From Bacillota bacterium (GTDB lineage: Bacteria > Bacillota > Clostridia > DSM-8532), in assembly GCA_023440865.1 (NCBI GenBank), contig JAEXRM010000048.1:1-60536 (forward strand): a DNA stretch of 60,536 nucleotides, written 5' to 3'. This document shows positions 33,237 through 41,569 of this stretch, piece after piece. Every line of letters begins with the position of its first letter. Positions within the stretch are counted from its first letter, which is position 1. Below the pieces are notes generated by a model, which saw only the letters and a list, made by a program, of their open reading frames with translations, ran no database searches and was not told the DNA's origin. Both the position numbers and the translations under genes were made by a program.

Positions 33237-35120
33237 ATGGTCTGCGCGGCGCTTCTGCCGATACTCCTGCCGCTGCTCCTGTTCGCCGCCCCGATTCCCG
33301 TCCATGCCCTGGAACCCGCGGAGGTGGCGGCACAGACATCTGTCCGATCCATGGAGCAGATCGCCGCGGCATGGGACCGGCTCGTGCTGTCCCATGCGGG
33401 CGGTGACGCGGGGCGTGGCGGCATCTATGAGCAGGCACCCTCCATCCGCGTGCCGTATGCACCGGGAAGCCTGTCCCAGGCGTTCCTGGACGAAGGTCTC
33501 GGCATGCTCAACTTTGCCCGCTGGCTGGCCGGCCTCCCTGGCGATGTGACGCTCGACCGGACGCTGGCCGCACAGCAGCAGGCCACCGCGGTCGTGAATG
33601 CCGCGACAGGGGTGCTGACCCATGCGCCCGCACGGCCGGCCGGCATGCCGGACGAAATGTACCAGCTGGCGGTCAAGGGGGCGGGCAGCTCCAACCTGTC
33701 GGCCGGGTTTGACACGCTTGGCGCTGCGATGCGGGCATTTCTCTCCGACAGCGACGCCGCCAACATTGCCATGCTGGGCCATCGGCGCTGGGTGCTCAAC
33801 CCGGCGATGCGCACCACGATGTACGGCCATGCCCGTTCCGCGACCGGCTTAGCCCATATCGCGATGCAAGCCTTCGACGCCAGTCGCCCGAAGACGGAAT
33901 ACGCCGGTTATGGCCACGTGGCCTGGCCGGTTGCCGGACACTTCCCCACGGAGCTGTTTCGTGCTTCCGATGCCTGGTCGGTTTCCCCCGATCCGGACAC
34001 CTATGACCGCAAACGCACGGCAGAGATCCGGGTCGTGTTGACGCGCGCGCGCGACGGCAGGACCTGGTCCCTTGGTCCGGGTGGCGCGGCTGCTTCCGAT
34101 GGCGTTTTCCGGGTGGAGACAAGCGGGTATGGCGTTCCGTTCTGCATCATCTTCCGCCCGGACGATCTCGGCGGATTGACGGATGGCGACTCCTTCTCCG
34201 TGCTGGTCACGGGCCTGTACGCCAGGGACGGGTCCCCGCGCGAGATCCGTTATGATACGGATTTTTTCCGGTTGTCCGATGTGGTGCGTCCCGCGGCGCT
34301 CCTGTTGCCGATGTGGCCGGGCGAAACACTGGGGCTGCGTGTTTCGCTCTTCTCCAGGGGCTTGTCGGACAATCCGGTCCGGTACGCATCCTACAGCAAT
34401 CCGGAGGTGGCGACGGTCACGCCGGATGGACAGGTGACCGCGCATCGGCAGGGTCATGCCTTCCTGCAGGCGATTCCCCTGGCGGGTGAGGCCAGCTTCA
34501 TCCAGGTGACCGTCAGAAGCAGGATTCCGACCGACACGATCAGCGACTGGGCGGCCGAGGGGTACGGACTGGCCCGTGTCAACGGGCTGACCGGCGGATT
34601 GGACGCCCTGTACCAGCGACCGGTCTCGCGCGCTGAATTCGCTGCGCTGGCGGTCAACCTCTGCGAACGGCTGTTGGGGAGAGAGCTGCCGCAGGCCGCC
34701 TCGCCCTTTTCCGACTCGGCGGATCCCGTGGTTGCCAAGGCGTGGCGGTCCGGCCTGGTCAAGGGCACCTCCGCAACCACCTACGCCCCCAATCGGACGA
34801 TTGCCCGGCAGGAGGCCGCGGTGCTGTTGATGAACGTGCACAGGTTCCTGCTGTCGCAACCGGAAACAACCGCGCGTCCTGTGGTGCGCGACCTGTCGCC
34901 GGCGGCGGTATCCGGAGCGACGGGGGTCGCCCTGTACGGCGTTCCGTTCGCCGATGCGGCGGCCATTTCGACATGGGCCAGGGAGGATGTGGCGCGTGCC
35001 GCGGCGCTCGGTCTGCTCAGGGGCGTCGCAGGGAACCGGTTCGATCCGCTGGGGCAGCTGACCCGGGAACAGACCTTCCTGATCCTGCAGCGGCAGTATG
35101 AGATGTTCGAGGCCCGGTAG
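33237..35120 (+). CDS. Secreted CAP-domain protein with C-terminal S-layer homology repeats
   Basis: The 627-residue protein starts with a hydrophobic leader (ALLPILLPLLLF) ending near PVHALEP, a likely signal-peptide cut. A CAP/SCP domain follows (about 70-200, with MLNFARWLAG and GHRRWVLNP). Then come a beta region with an Ig-like piece (YSNPEVATVTPDGQVTAHRQG) and three S-layer-homology repeats at about 440-627 (YGLARVNGLTGG, AWRSGLVKGTSATTYAPN, AAALGLLRGVAGNRFDP). SLH repeats bind pyruvylated wall polymers, so it should be displayed on the surface. The start is weakly supported: no good ribosome site, and the basic residues WRR lie just upstream of the ATG, so a non-ATG start a few codons earlier is possible. 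Confidence 0.78.
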   Translation: MVCAALLPILLPLLLFAAPIPVHALEPAEVAAQTSVRSMEQIAAAWDRLVLSHAGGDAGRGGIYEQAPSIRVPYAPGSLSQAFLDEGLGMLNFARWLAGLPGDVTLDRTLAAQQQATAVVNAATGVLTHAPARPAGMPDEMYQLAVKGAGSSNLSAGFDTLGAAMRAFLSDSDAANIAMLGHRRWVLNPAMRTTMYGHARSATGLAHIAMQAFDASRPKTEYAGYGHVAWPVAGHFPTELFRASDAWSVSPDPDTYDRKRTAEIRVVLTRARDGRTWSLGPGGAAASDGVFRVETSGYGVPFCIIFRPDDLGGLTDGDSFSVLVTGLYARDGSPREIRYDTDFFRLSDVVRPAALLLPMWPGETLGLRVSLFSRGLSDNPVRYASYSNPEVATVTPDGQVTAHRQGHAFLQAIPLAGEASFIQVTVRSRIPTDTISDWAAEGYGLARVNGLTGGLDALYQRPVSRAEFAALAVNLCERLLGRELPQAASPFSDSADPVVAKAWRSGLVKGTSATTYAPNRTIARQEAAVLLMNVHRFLLSQPETTARPVVRDLSPAAVSGATGVALYGVPFADAAAISTWAREDVARAAALGLLRGVAGNRFDPLGQLTREQTFLILQRQYEMFEAR

Positions 35121-35146
35121 TCCTTTCCCGGCATCACCAAACGGAA

Positions 35147-35174
35147 CGCCATGCCCGTTCTGTTCGGCATGGCG
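35147..35174. terminator. Hairpin between convergent genes, possible terminator
   Basis: CGCCATGCC (35147-35155) pairs perfectly with GGCATGGCG (35166-35174) around a ten-base loop, midway between the CAP-SLH gene and the ABC permease gene. No T-run follows in either direction, so termination is not assured. Confidence 0.4.
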
Positions 35175-35227
35175 CTCCTGTCTGATTGGATTCGGGGGAA
35201 GGAATGATGCGCTCCTTGTGGCGGTGG

Positions 35228-36064
35228 TTACTCCAGGTTCAATCTCCGGGTCAGGATGATGTGCGTGAGTGCGTAGTACAGGACGCTGATCAGCAGCGTG
35301 AAGCCGACCATGAACAGCATCACGGCGTTGAACTGGGGAATGAAGCCGGCAGGCGTGGTGGCTGCCGCGTCAAGGCTGTTGATCTGCACGTTGCCGAAAA
35401 ACAATCCGCGGCTGAAGGGCATGATGCCCGCCTGCACCGGGATGATTCCCAGGATCATGAAGAGGATCTGGGAGACCGTGCTCAGGCCGAAGTAGGCCCC
35501 GATGGAAGCAAGGATCTTGTGATCGTTCACGAGATGGCCGACAGCCATGGACGCATACACCATGAGATTGTTGGCGAACAGGCCGATGACGAACAGCAGC
35601 ACGAACCAGACCGTGAACTGCCATGCGCCCCTGACGGCGTACACTTCTCCGATGAATGAGCCGAATCTGCTCCAGATCACCGGATCACACAGCTTTTCGA
35701 AGGCGAGGATGGCGATCGAGAACACGACGGTGACCAGGCTCGTCAGAATCCAGAGCGCGGAAACCAGCATCTTGGTCACGATGTGCATCCACGGTTTCAC
35801 GGGCAGGGTGAACATCAGGTAGCCTTCCTCGGACAACAGGCTCTTGTAGAAGCGCTGGATCGTCACCACGAATGTCATCACGAACACGGCGACAAGCAGA
35901 AAGCCGTACAGGGTGAGTGTGATGACCCGCGGGGCTTCCCATTGCGATGGAACCATCAGACCCAGCAGCTTGTTGATGATGGCCATGCCCAGCAGGGCGC
36001 CGAACAGCGGCAGGAATATGCGCGAGGTGGCCTTCATTTCGTATTTCATGAGTTTGCTCAGCAT
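35228..36064 (-). CDS. ABC-2 type transporter permease
   Basis: A 278-residue protein with six hydrophobic segments and a cytoplasmic loop between the second and third (RFYKSLLSEEGYLMFTLPVKPW). The wording SEEGYLMFTLPV is typical of permeases found with YtrA-type regulators. It should pair with the ATPase encoded just upstream. The start at 36064 overlaps the ATPase stop, and GGGAGG lies seven bases upstream. The substrate is unknown; such cassettes often respond to cell-wall-active or antimicrobial peptides. Confidence 0.85.
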   Translation of the reverse strand: MLSKLMKYEMKATSRIFLPLFGALLGMAIINKLLGLMVPSQWEAPRVITLTLYGFLLVAVFVMTFVVTIQRFYKSLLSEEGYLMFTLPVKPWMHIVTKMLVSALWILTSLVTVVFSIAILAFEKLCDPVIWSRFGSFIGEVYAVRGAWQFTVWFVLLFVIGLFANNLMVYASMAVGHLVNDHKILASIGAYFGLSTVSQILFMILGIIPVQAGIMPFSRGLFFGNVQINSLDAAATTPAGFIPQFNAVMLFMVGFTLLISVLYYALTHIILTRRLNLE

Positions 36065-36756
36065 CTGAAAACCTCCCGGAACAACGTGTCGACCGACTTG
36101 CCCTGCTCGTCGCGGATGGTCTCGACCGGGGCGGACAGCACGACGCGGCCTGCCTGCAGGAAGACCACGTGGTCGAGCACTTTCTCGATGTCGTGGATCA
36201 GGTGCGTCGACAGCAGGATGGTCGCGTTTTCGCTGTAGTTGCGGATGATGGTGTCGAGGATGTAGTCGCGGGCTGCCGGATCCACGCCGCCGATGGGTTC
36301 GTCGAGCAGATACAGGTCGGCCGCGCGGCTCATGACGAGGATCAGCTGCACCTTCTCCTTGGTGCCCTTGGAGAGGGTCTTCAGGCGCGCGCCGGCATCG
36401 ATCCCCAAATGGGCGAGCATGTCGCCGGCTTTCTGGCGCGAGAAGTCCGGATAGAAATCGGCGAAGAAGTCCACCAGCTGGCTGACCTTCATCCAGTCGT
36501 TGAGGTAGGTCTTGTCCGGCAGGTACGAAACGATGCGCTTGGTATCCACGCCGGGTTTCTTCCCGTCGATGAGGATCTCGCCGGCGGTGGGGCACAGCAG
36601 GTCGTTGGCCAGCTTGATGAGTGTGGTCTTGCCGCTGCCGTTCGGGCCGAGCAGGCCGACGATCTGACCGCGCGGAATCGAAAGGGTCACGTTGTCGAGT
36701 GCCTGCTTGCCGCCATATGTCTTGGTCAGGCCCTTGCATTCCAGGATTGCGTTCAT
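36058..36756 (-). CDS. ABC transporter ATP-binding protein
   Basis: The 232-residue ATPase has Walker A GPNGSGKTT, a signature variant LSKGTKEKVQL in place of LSGGQ, Walker B LYLLDEPIGGVD, and the His switch STHLIHD. The changed signature is usual in YtrB-like and related GntR-linked transporters. It starts at 36756 in a four-base overlap with the regulator stop, and its end overlaps the permease start, so the three genes form one coupled operon. Confidence 0.9.
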   Translation of the reverse strand: MNAILECKGLTKTYGGKQALDNVTLSIPRGQIVGLLGPNGSGKTTLIKLANDLLCPTAGEILIDGKKPGVDTKRIVSYLPDKTYLNDWMKVSQLVDFFADFYPDFSRQKAGDMLAHLGIDAGARLKTLSKGTKEKVQLILVMSRAADLYLLDEPIGGVDPAARDYILDTIIRNYSENATILLSTHLIHDIEKVLDHVVFLQAGRVVLSAPVETIRDEQGKSVDTLFREVFRC

Positions 36757-37124
36757 CCCTTCATCTCCTTCAGCATGTCGGCCACGAGGGTGAGTGTGTC
36801 ACGCGGCTCGAAGCCCAGTTTGCGCATGTTCTCCAGAAAAAGCTCGATTTGCTCCTTCGCCAGGCGTTCCCTTGCTTGTGTGATCATGTTCGCATCCTCC
36901 GTCACGGAACGGCCGCTGGTGCGGTGCGTGACCAGCAGGCCGGCTTCTTCGAGCTGCGCGAGCGCGCGCTGCATGGTATTGGGATTTACGGCCGCTTCCT
37001 GTGCAATGTCTCTGACCGATGGAAGCCGGCTGCCCGGCGGATAGATGCCGGTCAGGATTCGGAGTTCCATCTGTTCGACCAGTTGGGCGTAGATGGGCCG
37101 ATCCGAGTTGAGTTCCCAGGGCAT
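36753..37124 (-). CDS. GntR-family regulator, YtrA subfamily
   Basis: A 123-residue short GntR protein with the winged-helix signature PPGSRLPSVRDIAQEAAVN (about residues 30-48) and QRALAQLEEAGLL, and only a two-helix C-terminal tail. That form defines the YtrA group, which usually represses its own ABC transporter operon. A 36-bp perfect palindrome overlaps the -10 of its promoter, fitting autorepression. GGAGG precedes the ATG at 37124. The inducer is unknown. Confidence 0.9.
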   Translation of the reverse strand: MPWELNSDRPIYAQLVEQMELRILTGIYPPGSRLPSVRDIAQEAAVNPNTMQRALAQLEEAGLLVTHRTSGRSVTEDANMITQARERLAKEQIELFLENMRKLGFEPRDTLTLVADMLKEMKG

Positions 37125-37137
37125 GTGATCCCTCCTC

Positions 37138-37194
37138 TGTACTATTGTATTAAGCGCTTAATACAATAGTACACGTCGTGGAACATCCTGTCAA
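37138..37194 (-). promoter_or_regulatory. GntR/ABC operon promoter with 36-bp palindromic operator
   Basis: On the minus strand, TTGACA (37194-37189) and TACTAT (37171-37166) are 17 bases apart. The -10 lies inside a perfect palindrome at 37138-37173, whose half is TGTACTATTGTATTAAGC. Outer arms read TGTACTA/TAGTACA. A dimeric GntR protein bound here would block polymerase. The operator ends 13 bases before the regulator ATG. Confidence 0.9.
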
Positions 37195-37341
37195 CAGCCT
37201 GAGAAGAAATTTGTAACAAACGCGGATCCGGTACGGTGCGACTCGCTCGGAGCGAACGCGAAAAAACCGCACGCCGGCGGGCGGACAGTGGATAGCGGAC
37301 GGGAACGACGCGTGTCTTTGGGAAGAGGGTCGACGGTCGGA

Positions 37342-37892
37342 TCACCGTGCAGTACCGGGCGTGAGGGGGTGAACGCGGATCGGGGTGTAGGCCAGCCGGC
37401 CATTGACACGGGCCGACTCCATCAGGCAGATTGCCTCGACGCGCATGAACAGGGGCGGAAGCGTGCGCGCCATCCCCGTGACATCGGCATCCGGCATCAG
37501 ACGAATCTCCCGGCCAAGCGTCAGATGGGGCCGGTAGGGCTGATCCTCCAGCGGAAAGCCTGCCCTGCGAACCGCCTCGGCCAGGTGTTGGTGCAGCCGC
37601 AGCAGCGGCTCGCTGGGATCCACCCCGACCCACCAGATGCCCGCTGTCCCCTGGGGAAGCAGCCCAGCCCCGAAAAGGAGAGCTCGAAGGGCATGCATTG
37701 GACCGACCGCATCGCCGTTTCGACCGCCTCGAGCCGTTCCGCAGGCACCTCGCCCAAGAACGCGAGTGTCAGATGGAAATTGTCAGGTTCGGTGAATCTG
37801 CCCTGCTCCGACCGGGCGCACAAGCGTGCGGAGAGATCGGAAAGCGCTTTCTTGATCGATTCCGGAAGGGATATGGCGTAAAACAGTCGCAT
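37342..37892 (-). pseudogene. thpR: Frameshifted RNA 2',3'-cyclic phosphodiesterase (2'-5' RNA ligase family)
   Basis: Both HxT catalytic motifs are present but in different frames. The first frame runs from MRLFYAISLPES (37892, with GGAGG upstream) through FHLTLAFLGE to GLGCFPRG. The second continues GTAGIWWVGVD, RPHLTLGRE and on to the stop at 37342. The switch falls at the CCCC-T-GGGG run near 37647-37657. Adding one base there restores a family-like sequence of about 183 residues. Either the gene has a single-base deletion or the assembly has an error; programmed frameshifting is less likely. Confidence 0.8.
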
Positions 37893-38021
37893 GGCCGCCC
37901 TCCCCAGTCGAATGTGGCATGCCGGTGTGATACAGATGATATATCCGGGGCCGTGCGCAGGCAAGCAGGCGGACGGGAAAGGGGTACGAGGATCCTCTCG
38001 TTGGGCAGAACCGACAAAAGA

Positions 38022-38049
38022 ATCAAAAATGCAGGAGCGCGTTTGTCAA
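38022..38049 (-). promoter_or_regulatory. Candidate promoter for the thpR remnant
   Basis: On the minus strand TTGACA (38049-38044) and TTTGAT (38027-38022) are 16 bases apart, about 130 bases before the thpR start. It lies in an AT-rich stretch unusual for the window, shared with the divergent amt promoter. Confidence 0.45.
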
Positions 38050-38083
38050 ATTGCAAAAATTATGATTTCTTCGCTCAGCAGGA

Positions 38084-38112
38084 TTGACTGCATATTCGTG
38101 AAGATGTATTGT
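38084..38112 (+). promoter_or_regulatory. Promoter of the amt-PII gene
   Basis: TTGACT (38084-38089) and TATTGT (38107-38112) are 17 bases apart, with an A/T-rich segment (about 38022-38080) upstream that could act as an UP element. The predicted transcript begins just before the first leader hairpin. Confidence 0.7.
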
Positions 38113-38122
38113 AGATACAAGC

Positions 38123-38234
38123 AAAGGCGCTTTCGGAGTAGATCTATCCGAAAGCGCCTTTGACATGCTGCGAGTCATAAGCATTCACTCTTGCACATCG
38201 AAGTGCATCCTGATGGCGATCGGGATGCACTTCG
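38123..38234 (+). promoter_or_regulatory. Two-hairpin leader of the amt-PII gene
   Basis: A 15-bp perfect stem (38123-38137 with 38147-38161) follows the predicted start of transcription, and a 12-bp perfect stem (38199-38210 with 38223-38234) lies just before the ribosome site. The first ends in CCTTT and the second is followed within three bases by TTTT. They may act as attenuators or protect the mRNA. No known riboswitch pattern was recognised. This accounts for most of the 37893-38257 gap. Confidence 0.6.
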
Positions 38235-38257
38235 CCATTTTGGAAGGAGGAGTCGCC

Positions 38258-39952
38258 ATGTCGGAGTTGTTTTCGTCCGTTGACACGATCTGGGTCCTGC
38301 TGGCAGCCGCACTGGTCTTTTTCATGCAGGCGGGATTCGCCATGGTGGAGACCGGCTTCACACGCGCCAAGAACGCCGGCAACATCATCATGAAGAACCT
38401 CATGGACTTTGCGCTGGGTTCGCTCGTGTTCTGGGTGCTCGGTTTCGGTCTGATGTTCGGGGCGGACCAGGCGGGGCTGATCGGCCTTCCCGACCTGTTT
38501 GTCAAGGGAACCTACGGATCGACCATTCCCACACCGGTGTTCCTGATTTTCCAGACTGTGTTCTGCGCAACCGCTGCCACCATCGTCTCCGGCGCGATGG
38601 CGGAGCGGACCAAGTTCATTTCCTATGTCATCTACAGCATGATCATCAGCCTGGTGATCTACCCCGTTTCCGGACATTGGATCTGGGGCGGCGGCTGGCT
38701 TTCACAGCTGGGCTTCCACGATTTCGCCGGATCCACCGCCGTCCATATGGTGGGCGGTGTCGCGGCGCTCGTCGGCGCGGCCCTGCTGGGACCCCGCGTC
38801 GGCAAGTACGGCAAGGACGGGAAGCCGCGCGCCATTCCGGGCCACAGCCTCACCCTGGGCGCATTGGGCGTGTTCATCCTCTGGTTCGGCTGGTTCGGGT
38901 TCAATCCCGGTTCCACCCTGTCCGCAACCGGTGACGGCAGCCTGACGGCCATGGGTCACATTTTCGTCACAACGAACCTGGCTGCGGCCGCCGGTGCGAC
39001 CGCGACCATGATCCTGACCTGGTTCCGCTACAAGAAGCCTGATGTCTCCATGACACTCAACGGCACCCTGGCCGGCCTTGTCGCCATCACGGCGGGCTGC
39101 GACCTCGTGAGCCCCGCCGGCGCGGTTGCCATCGGTGCGATTGCCGGTGTGCTGGTGGTCTTTGCGGTGGAGTTCTTCGACAAGGTGGTCAAGATCGACG
39201 ATCCGGTGGGTGCCATCGCCGTGCACGGTGTCTGTGGCGCGACCGGCACCCTGCTGGTCGGTGTCTTCGCAACGGAGGGCGGCCTGCTGTATGGCGGCGG
39301 ATTCGCCATGCTGGGTGTGCAGGCGCTCGGCGTGCTGGCCGTCATGGCCTGGGTGGGCGTCACCATGTTCATCGTCTTTTCGCTCATCAAGAAGACCGTC
39401 GGTCTGCGCGTCACCCGTCAGGAGGAAATCGCCGGCCTCGACATGGAGGAGCATGGCCTTGCATCGAGTTACGCGGACTTCATGCCCACGGTGGTCGGCG
39501 TCGACTTCCACCATGCCCAGGAAGGCGATGCGGTGCCTGTTTCGGCGGCTGTTCCGGTCGAGCACCGGAAGTCAGCGACGGCTGTCGCATCCGACGTGAA
39601 GATGACCAAGGTGGACATCCTCACCAACCCGAACAAGTTCGATGCGCTCAAGCACGCGATGAACGCCATCGGCATCACGGGCATGACGGTCACGAATGTC
39701 ATGGGATGCGGCATGCAGAAGGGCGGTACGGAATTCTACCGCGGCGTCGAGGTGGACATCGAGCTGCTGCCGAAGGTGCAGGTCGGTATCGTGGTCTGCA
39801 AGATTCCGGTCGAGACCGTTGTGGAGACGGCGAAGAAGGCTTTGTACACCGGCAAGATCGGTGACGGCAAGATCTTCGTGTACGATGTGGAGAATGTCAT
39901 CAAGGTCCGGACCGGCGAGGAAGGCTACGACGCGCTGCAGGACCTTGCCTGA
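38258..39952 (+). CDS. amt: Ammonium transporter with fused C-terminal PII domain
   Basis: A 564-residue fusion. Residues 1-400 are an Amt channel with eleven predicted membrane segments and motifs MVETGFTRAKNAGNI, GGVAALVGA and the conserved His pair in STAVHMVGG and AVHGVCG. Residues about 445-564 are a PII (GlnB/GlnK) domain with GMQKGGTEFYRG in the T-loop and the C-terminal signature KIGDGKIFVYDVENVIKVRTGE (residues described, not a new motif). At the T-loop position of the uridylylated Tyr51 of E. coli GlnB there is Val, so control by UTP transfer is unlikely. Gating by bound nucleotide and 2-oxoglutarate is plausible. AAGGAGG precedes the ATG at 38258. Confidence 0.93.
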   Translation: MSELFSSVDTIWVLLAAALVFFMQAGFAMVETGFTRAKNAGNIIMKNLMDFALGSLVFWVLGFGLMFGADQAGLIGLPDLFVKGTYGSTIPTPVFLIFQTVFCATAATIVSGAMAERTKFISYVIYSMIISLVIYPVSGHWIWGGGWLSQLGFHDFAGSTAVHMVGGVAALVGAALLGPRVGKYGKDGKPRAIPGHSLTLGALGVFILWFGWFGFNPGSTLSATGDGSLTAMGHIFVTTNLAAAAGATATMILTWFRYKKPDVSMTLNGTLAGLVAITAGCDLVSPAGAVAIGAIAGVLVVFAVEFFDKVVKIDDPVGAIAVHGVCGATGTLLVGVFATEGGLLYGGGFAMLGVQALGVLAVMAWVGVTMFIVFSLIKKTVGLRVTRQEEIAGLDMEEHGLASSYADFMPTVVGVDFHHAQEGDAVPVSAAVPVEHRKSATAVASDVKMTKVDILTNPNKFDALKHAMNAIGITGMTVTNVMGCGMQKGGTEFYRGVEVDIELLPKVQVGIVVCKIPVETVVETAKKALYTGKIGDGKIFVYDVENVIKVRTGEEGYDALQDLA

Positions 39953-40006
39953 TCCAACCGATGGATAGTCGCCCCTCCCCCCCGGGGAGGCGAATCCCTT
40001 CCTTCC

Positions 40007-40053
40007 GCCGGGGTGAACAGGACCGTCAGATCCGGTTCACCCCGGCCTTTTTT
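40007..40053 (+). terminator. Rho-independent terminator of the amt-PII gene
   Basis: GCCGGGGTGAAC (40007-40018) pairs perfectly with GTTCACCCCGGC (40035-40046), with a further GGA/TCC inside, followed by TTTTTT. A second C/G-rich hairpin lies at 39969-39993, just upstream. Confidence 0.93.
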
Positions 40054-40115
40054 CGCCGTTCGGGACGAAAGATCGGGAGGCGCCGAACGGACCGGGTGTC
40101 TGCCGTTTCATTCCG

Positions 40116-41507
40116 TCACAGGAAAAAGTACAGGGAATCAAGAAGATAGGCATCCGCATGGGTTTGCGCCAGCGAGAGCAGCACGCGCTTGGCTGCGGCG
40201 GGGGAGCCGGTGGCCCGCAGGCGGGCGATCGCCCTGTCGAATGTGCTGCGCTCCTGCGACGACGCCTTGTCCTTGAAATACCCCCAGACGTGCAGGGCCG
40301 CGTTTTCGGCATTGCCCGCCGTCACGGGTTCGGCGAGCGCCTCGTCGACCAGCTTGTGGAAGGCGAGGGCCGGGCTTGCGGTCTTGTCCGACAGGAGTTT
40401 TCGGATCTGCAGGTAGGTGTTCGGCGCATGCTCGAGCACGGTGTACTTGTACCGGGCCCATTGATGCTCGAGCGCCCGCATCACGCCGGTTCCGGCAAGA
40501 CACAGGGCGCATTTGACTGCGGACAGGTTCTTGTCCTTGACCTCGAGCATGATGTCCGGGAGCGGATCGACGGGCGCAAGCCGGGCGTCGGGCGCGGCGG
40601 TCGCCGCTGCCGGCACGGCACCATCGGACAGGGCGCGCACATAGGAGAGGAACGCCTCCGGCTCGATGGTGGCCGCATGTGCGCCGGGAGCCTTTCCCTG
40701 CGCCTGCTGGGAGTAGTGGATCTTCTGCCTGCCGTCCGCCGCACGCCAGGTGGGAGCGCAGGCCGCGATCCAATCGGCGTCTGTTCTTGCGGGATCGGAA
40801 GGCAGGATCGCATTGTGCAGGTTGTCGTACACGACCGGGATGCCGAGCTTCGTGCCCAGCGCCAGCACATCCGCGATGGGATGGCACTTCTCATCATTTT
40901 CGATGACCAGCCGCGCGCGGACACAGTCGTCCAGATGCCGCCACGCGTCTGCGAAGCGCTGCAGCGCCGCCTTCCGGTCGCCGTACACGCCACCCGCGTG
41001 CAGGATGATCTTGCCTTCCGGACCCTGTCCGAGCAGCGACAGCACGCGCTCGTGGTAGACAAGGTCGTCGACGGCGCGTCGGACGATGTCCGGATCCTTC
41101 GCGTTGAGCACCGTGTACTGGCCGGGATGCATCGACAGGCGGATGCCGGCCGCACGTGCCTTCTCGGCCAGCGCGGCGAAGGCGTCCGCGTGCGTTTCCC
41201 ACCAGGGAAGCCGGTTGACGGGGCTCGATCCGAAGGGGATGAGGTCGGAGGAGACGCGGAACAGCCGGATGCCGTTGCGGGCGTTCCAATCCAGCATCCG
41301 GCCCAGGGAGCGGAGGTTGTGCGCGACGAGCTCGTCGAGCAGCTGCGGCGTGGCCCGCGCCGCCTGGCAGGTCCGCAGTTCGGTGCCGGGCACGCCGATG
41401 GCGATGCAGGCATAGCCGATGCGCGGCTGCAAGCCGTTGGCGCCCCTGCGTCCGGTCGGCTGGTCCCGGGCCTCGGCTTCGCCCGTCCGGATCTTCCTGT
41501 CCTTCAT
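40116..41507 (-). CDS. uvsE: UV damage endonuclease with C-terminal extension
   Basis: The N-terminal 300 residues are a UVDE TIM barrel: RIGYACIAIGV, LFRVSSDLIPFGSSP, MHPGQYTVLNA, LHAGGVYGDR, RLVIENDEKC and VYDNLHNAI, covering the metal ligands. UvsE cuts 5' to UV photoproducts. At 463 residues it is about 140 longer than the usual enzyme. The extension (ALEHQWARYKYTVLEHAP, FKDKASSQERSTFDRAIA) resembles the DUF1722/YbgA type found beside photolyase genes, but this is by eye. AGGAGG precedes the ATG at 41507. The gene diverges from a lipase-like gene across a short gap with a palindrome. Confidence 0.88.
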   Translation of the reverse strand: MKDRKIRTGEAEARDQPTGRRGANGLQPRIGYACIAIGVPGTELRTCQAARATPQLLDELVAHNLRSLGRMLDWNARNGIRLFRVSSDLIPFGSSPVNRLPWWETHADAFAALAEKARAAGIRLSMHPGQYTVLNAKDPDIVRRAVDDLVYHERVLSLLGQGPEGKIILHAGGVYGDRKAALQRFADAWRHLDDCVRARLVIENDEKCHPIADVLALGTKLGIPVVYDNLHNAILPSDPARTDADWIAACAPTWRAADGRQKIHYSQQAQGKAPGAHAATIEPEAFLSYVRALSDGAVPAAATAAPDARLAPVDPLPDIMLEVKDKNLSAVKCALCLAGTGVMRALEHQWARYKYTVLEHAPNTYLQIRKLLSDKTASPALAFHKLVDEALAEPVTAGNAENAALHVWGYFKDKASSQERSTFDRAIARLRATGSPAAAKRVLLSLAQTHADAYLLDSLYFFL

Positions 41508-41539
41508 GATGCCTCCTGATCGACAAAGAATCCCTGTTT

Positions 41540-41553
41540 GTGGTATATACCAC
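41540..41553. promoter_or_regulatory. Palindromic operator between uvsE and the lipase-like gene
   Basis: GTGGTATATACCAC is a perfect 14-bp palindrome centred in the 62-base gap between divergent start codons, with weaker symmetry one step further out (TT and AA). It lies where both promoters must be and contains TATATA. The regulator is unknown; it does not match the LexA boxes I know. Confidence 0.55.
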
Positions 41554-41569
41554 GAAAAGGGGGGCACCC

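Noticed and set aside
35147..35174. Confident terminator after the CAP-SLH gene
   Set aside because: The stem is perfect but lacks a T-run, so it is kept only as a low-confidence feature.
36058..36064. A single long minus-strand protein joining the ABC ATPase region and the permease
   Set aside because: The continuous frame over the ATPase region is the wrong frame for the Walker motifs. Two separate overlapping genes with their own ribosome sites explain the sequence.
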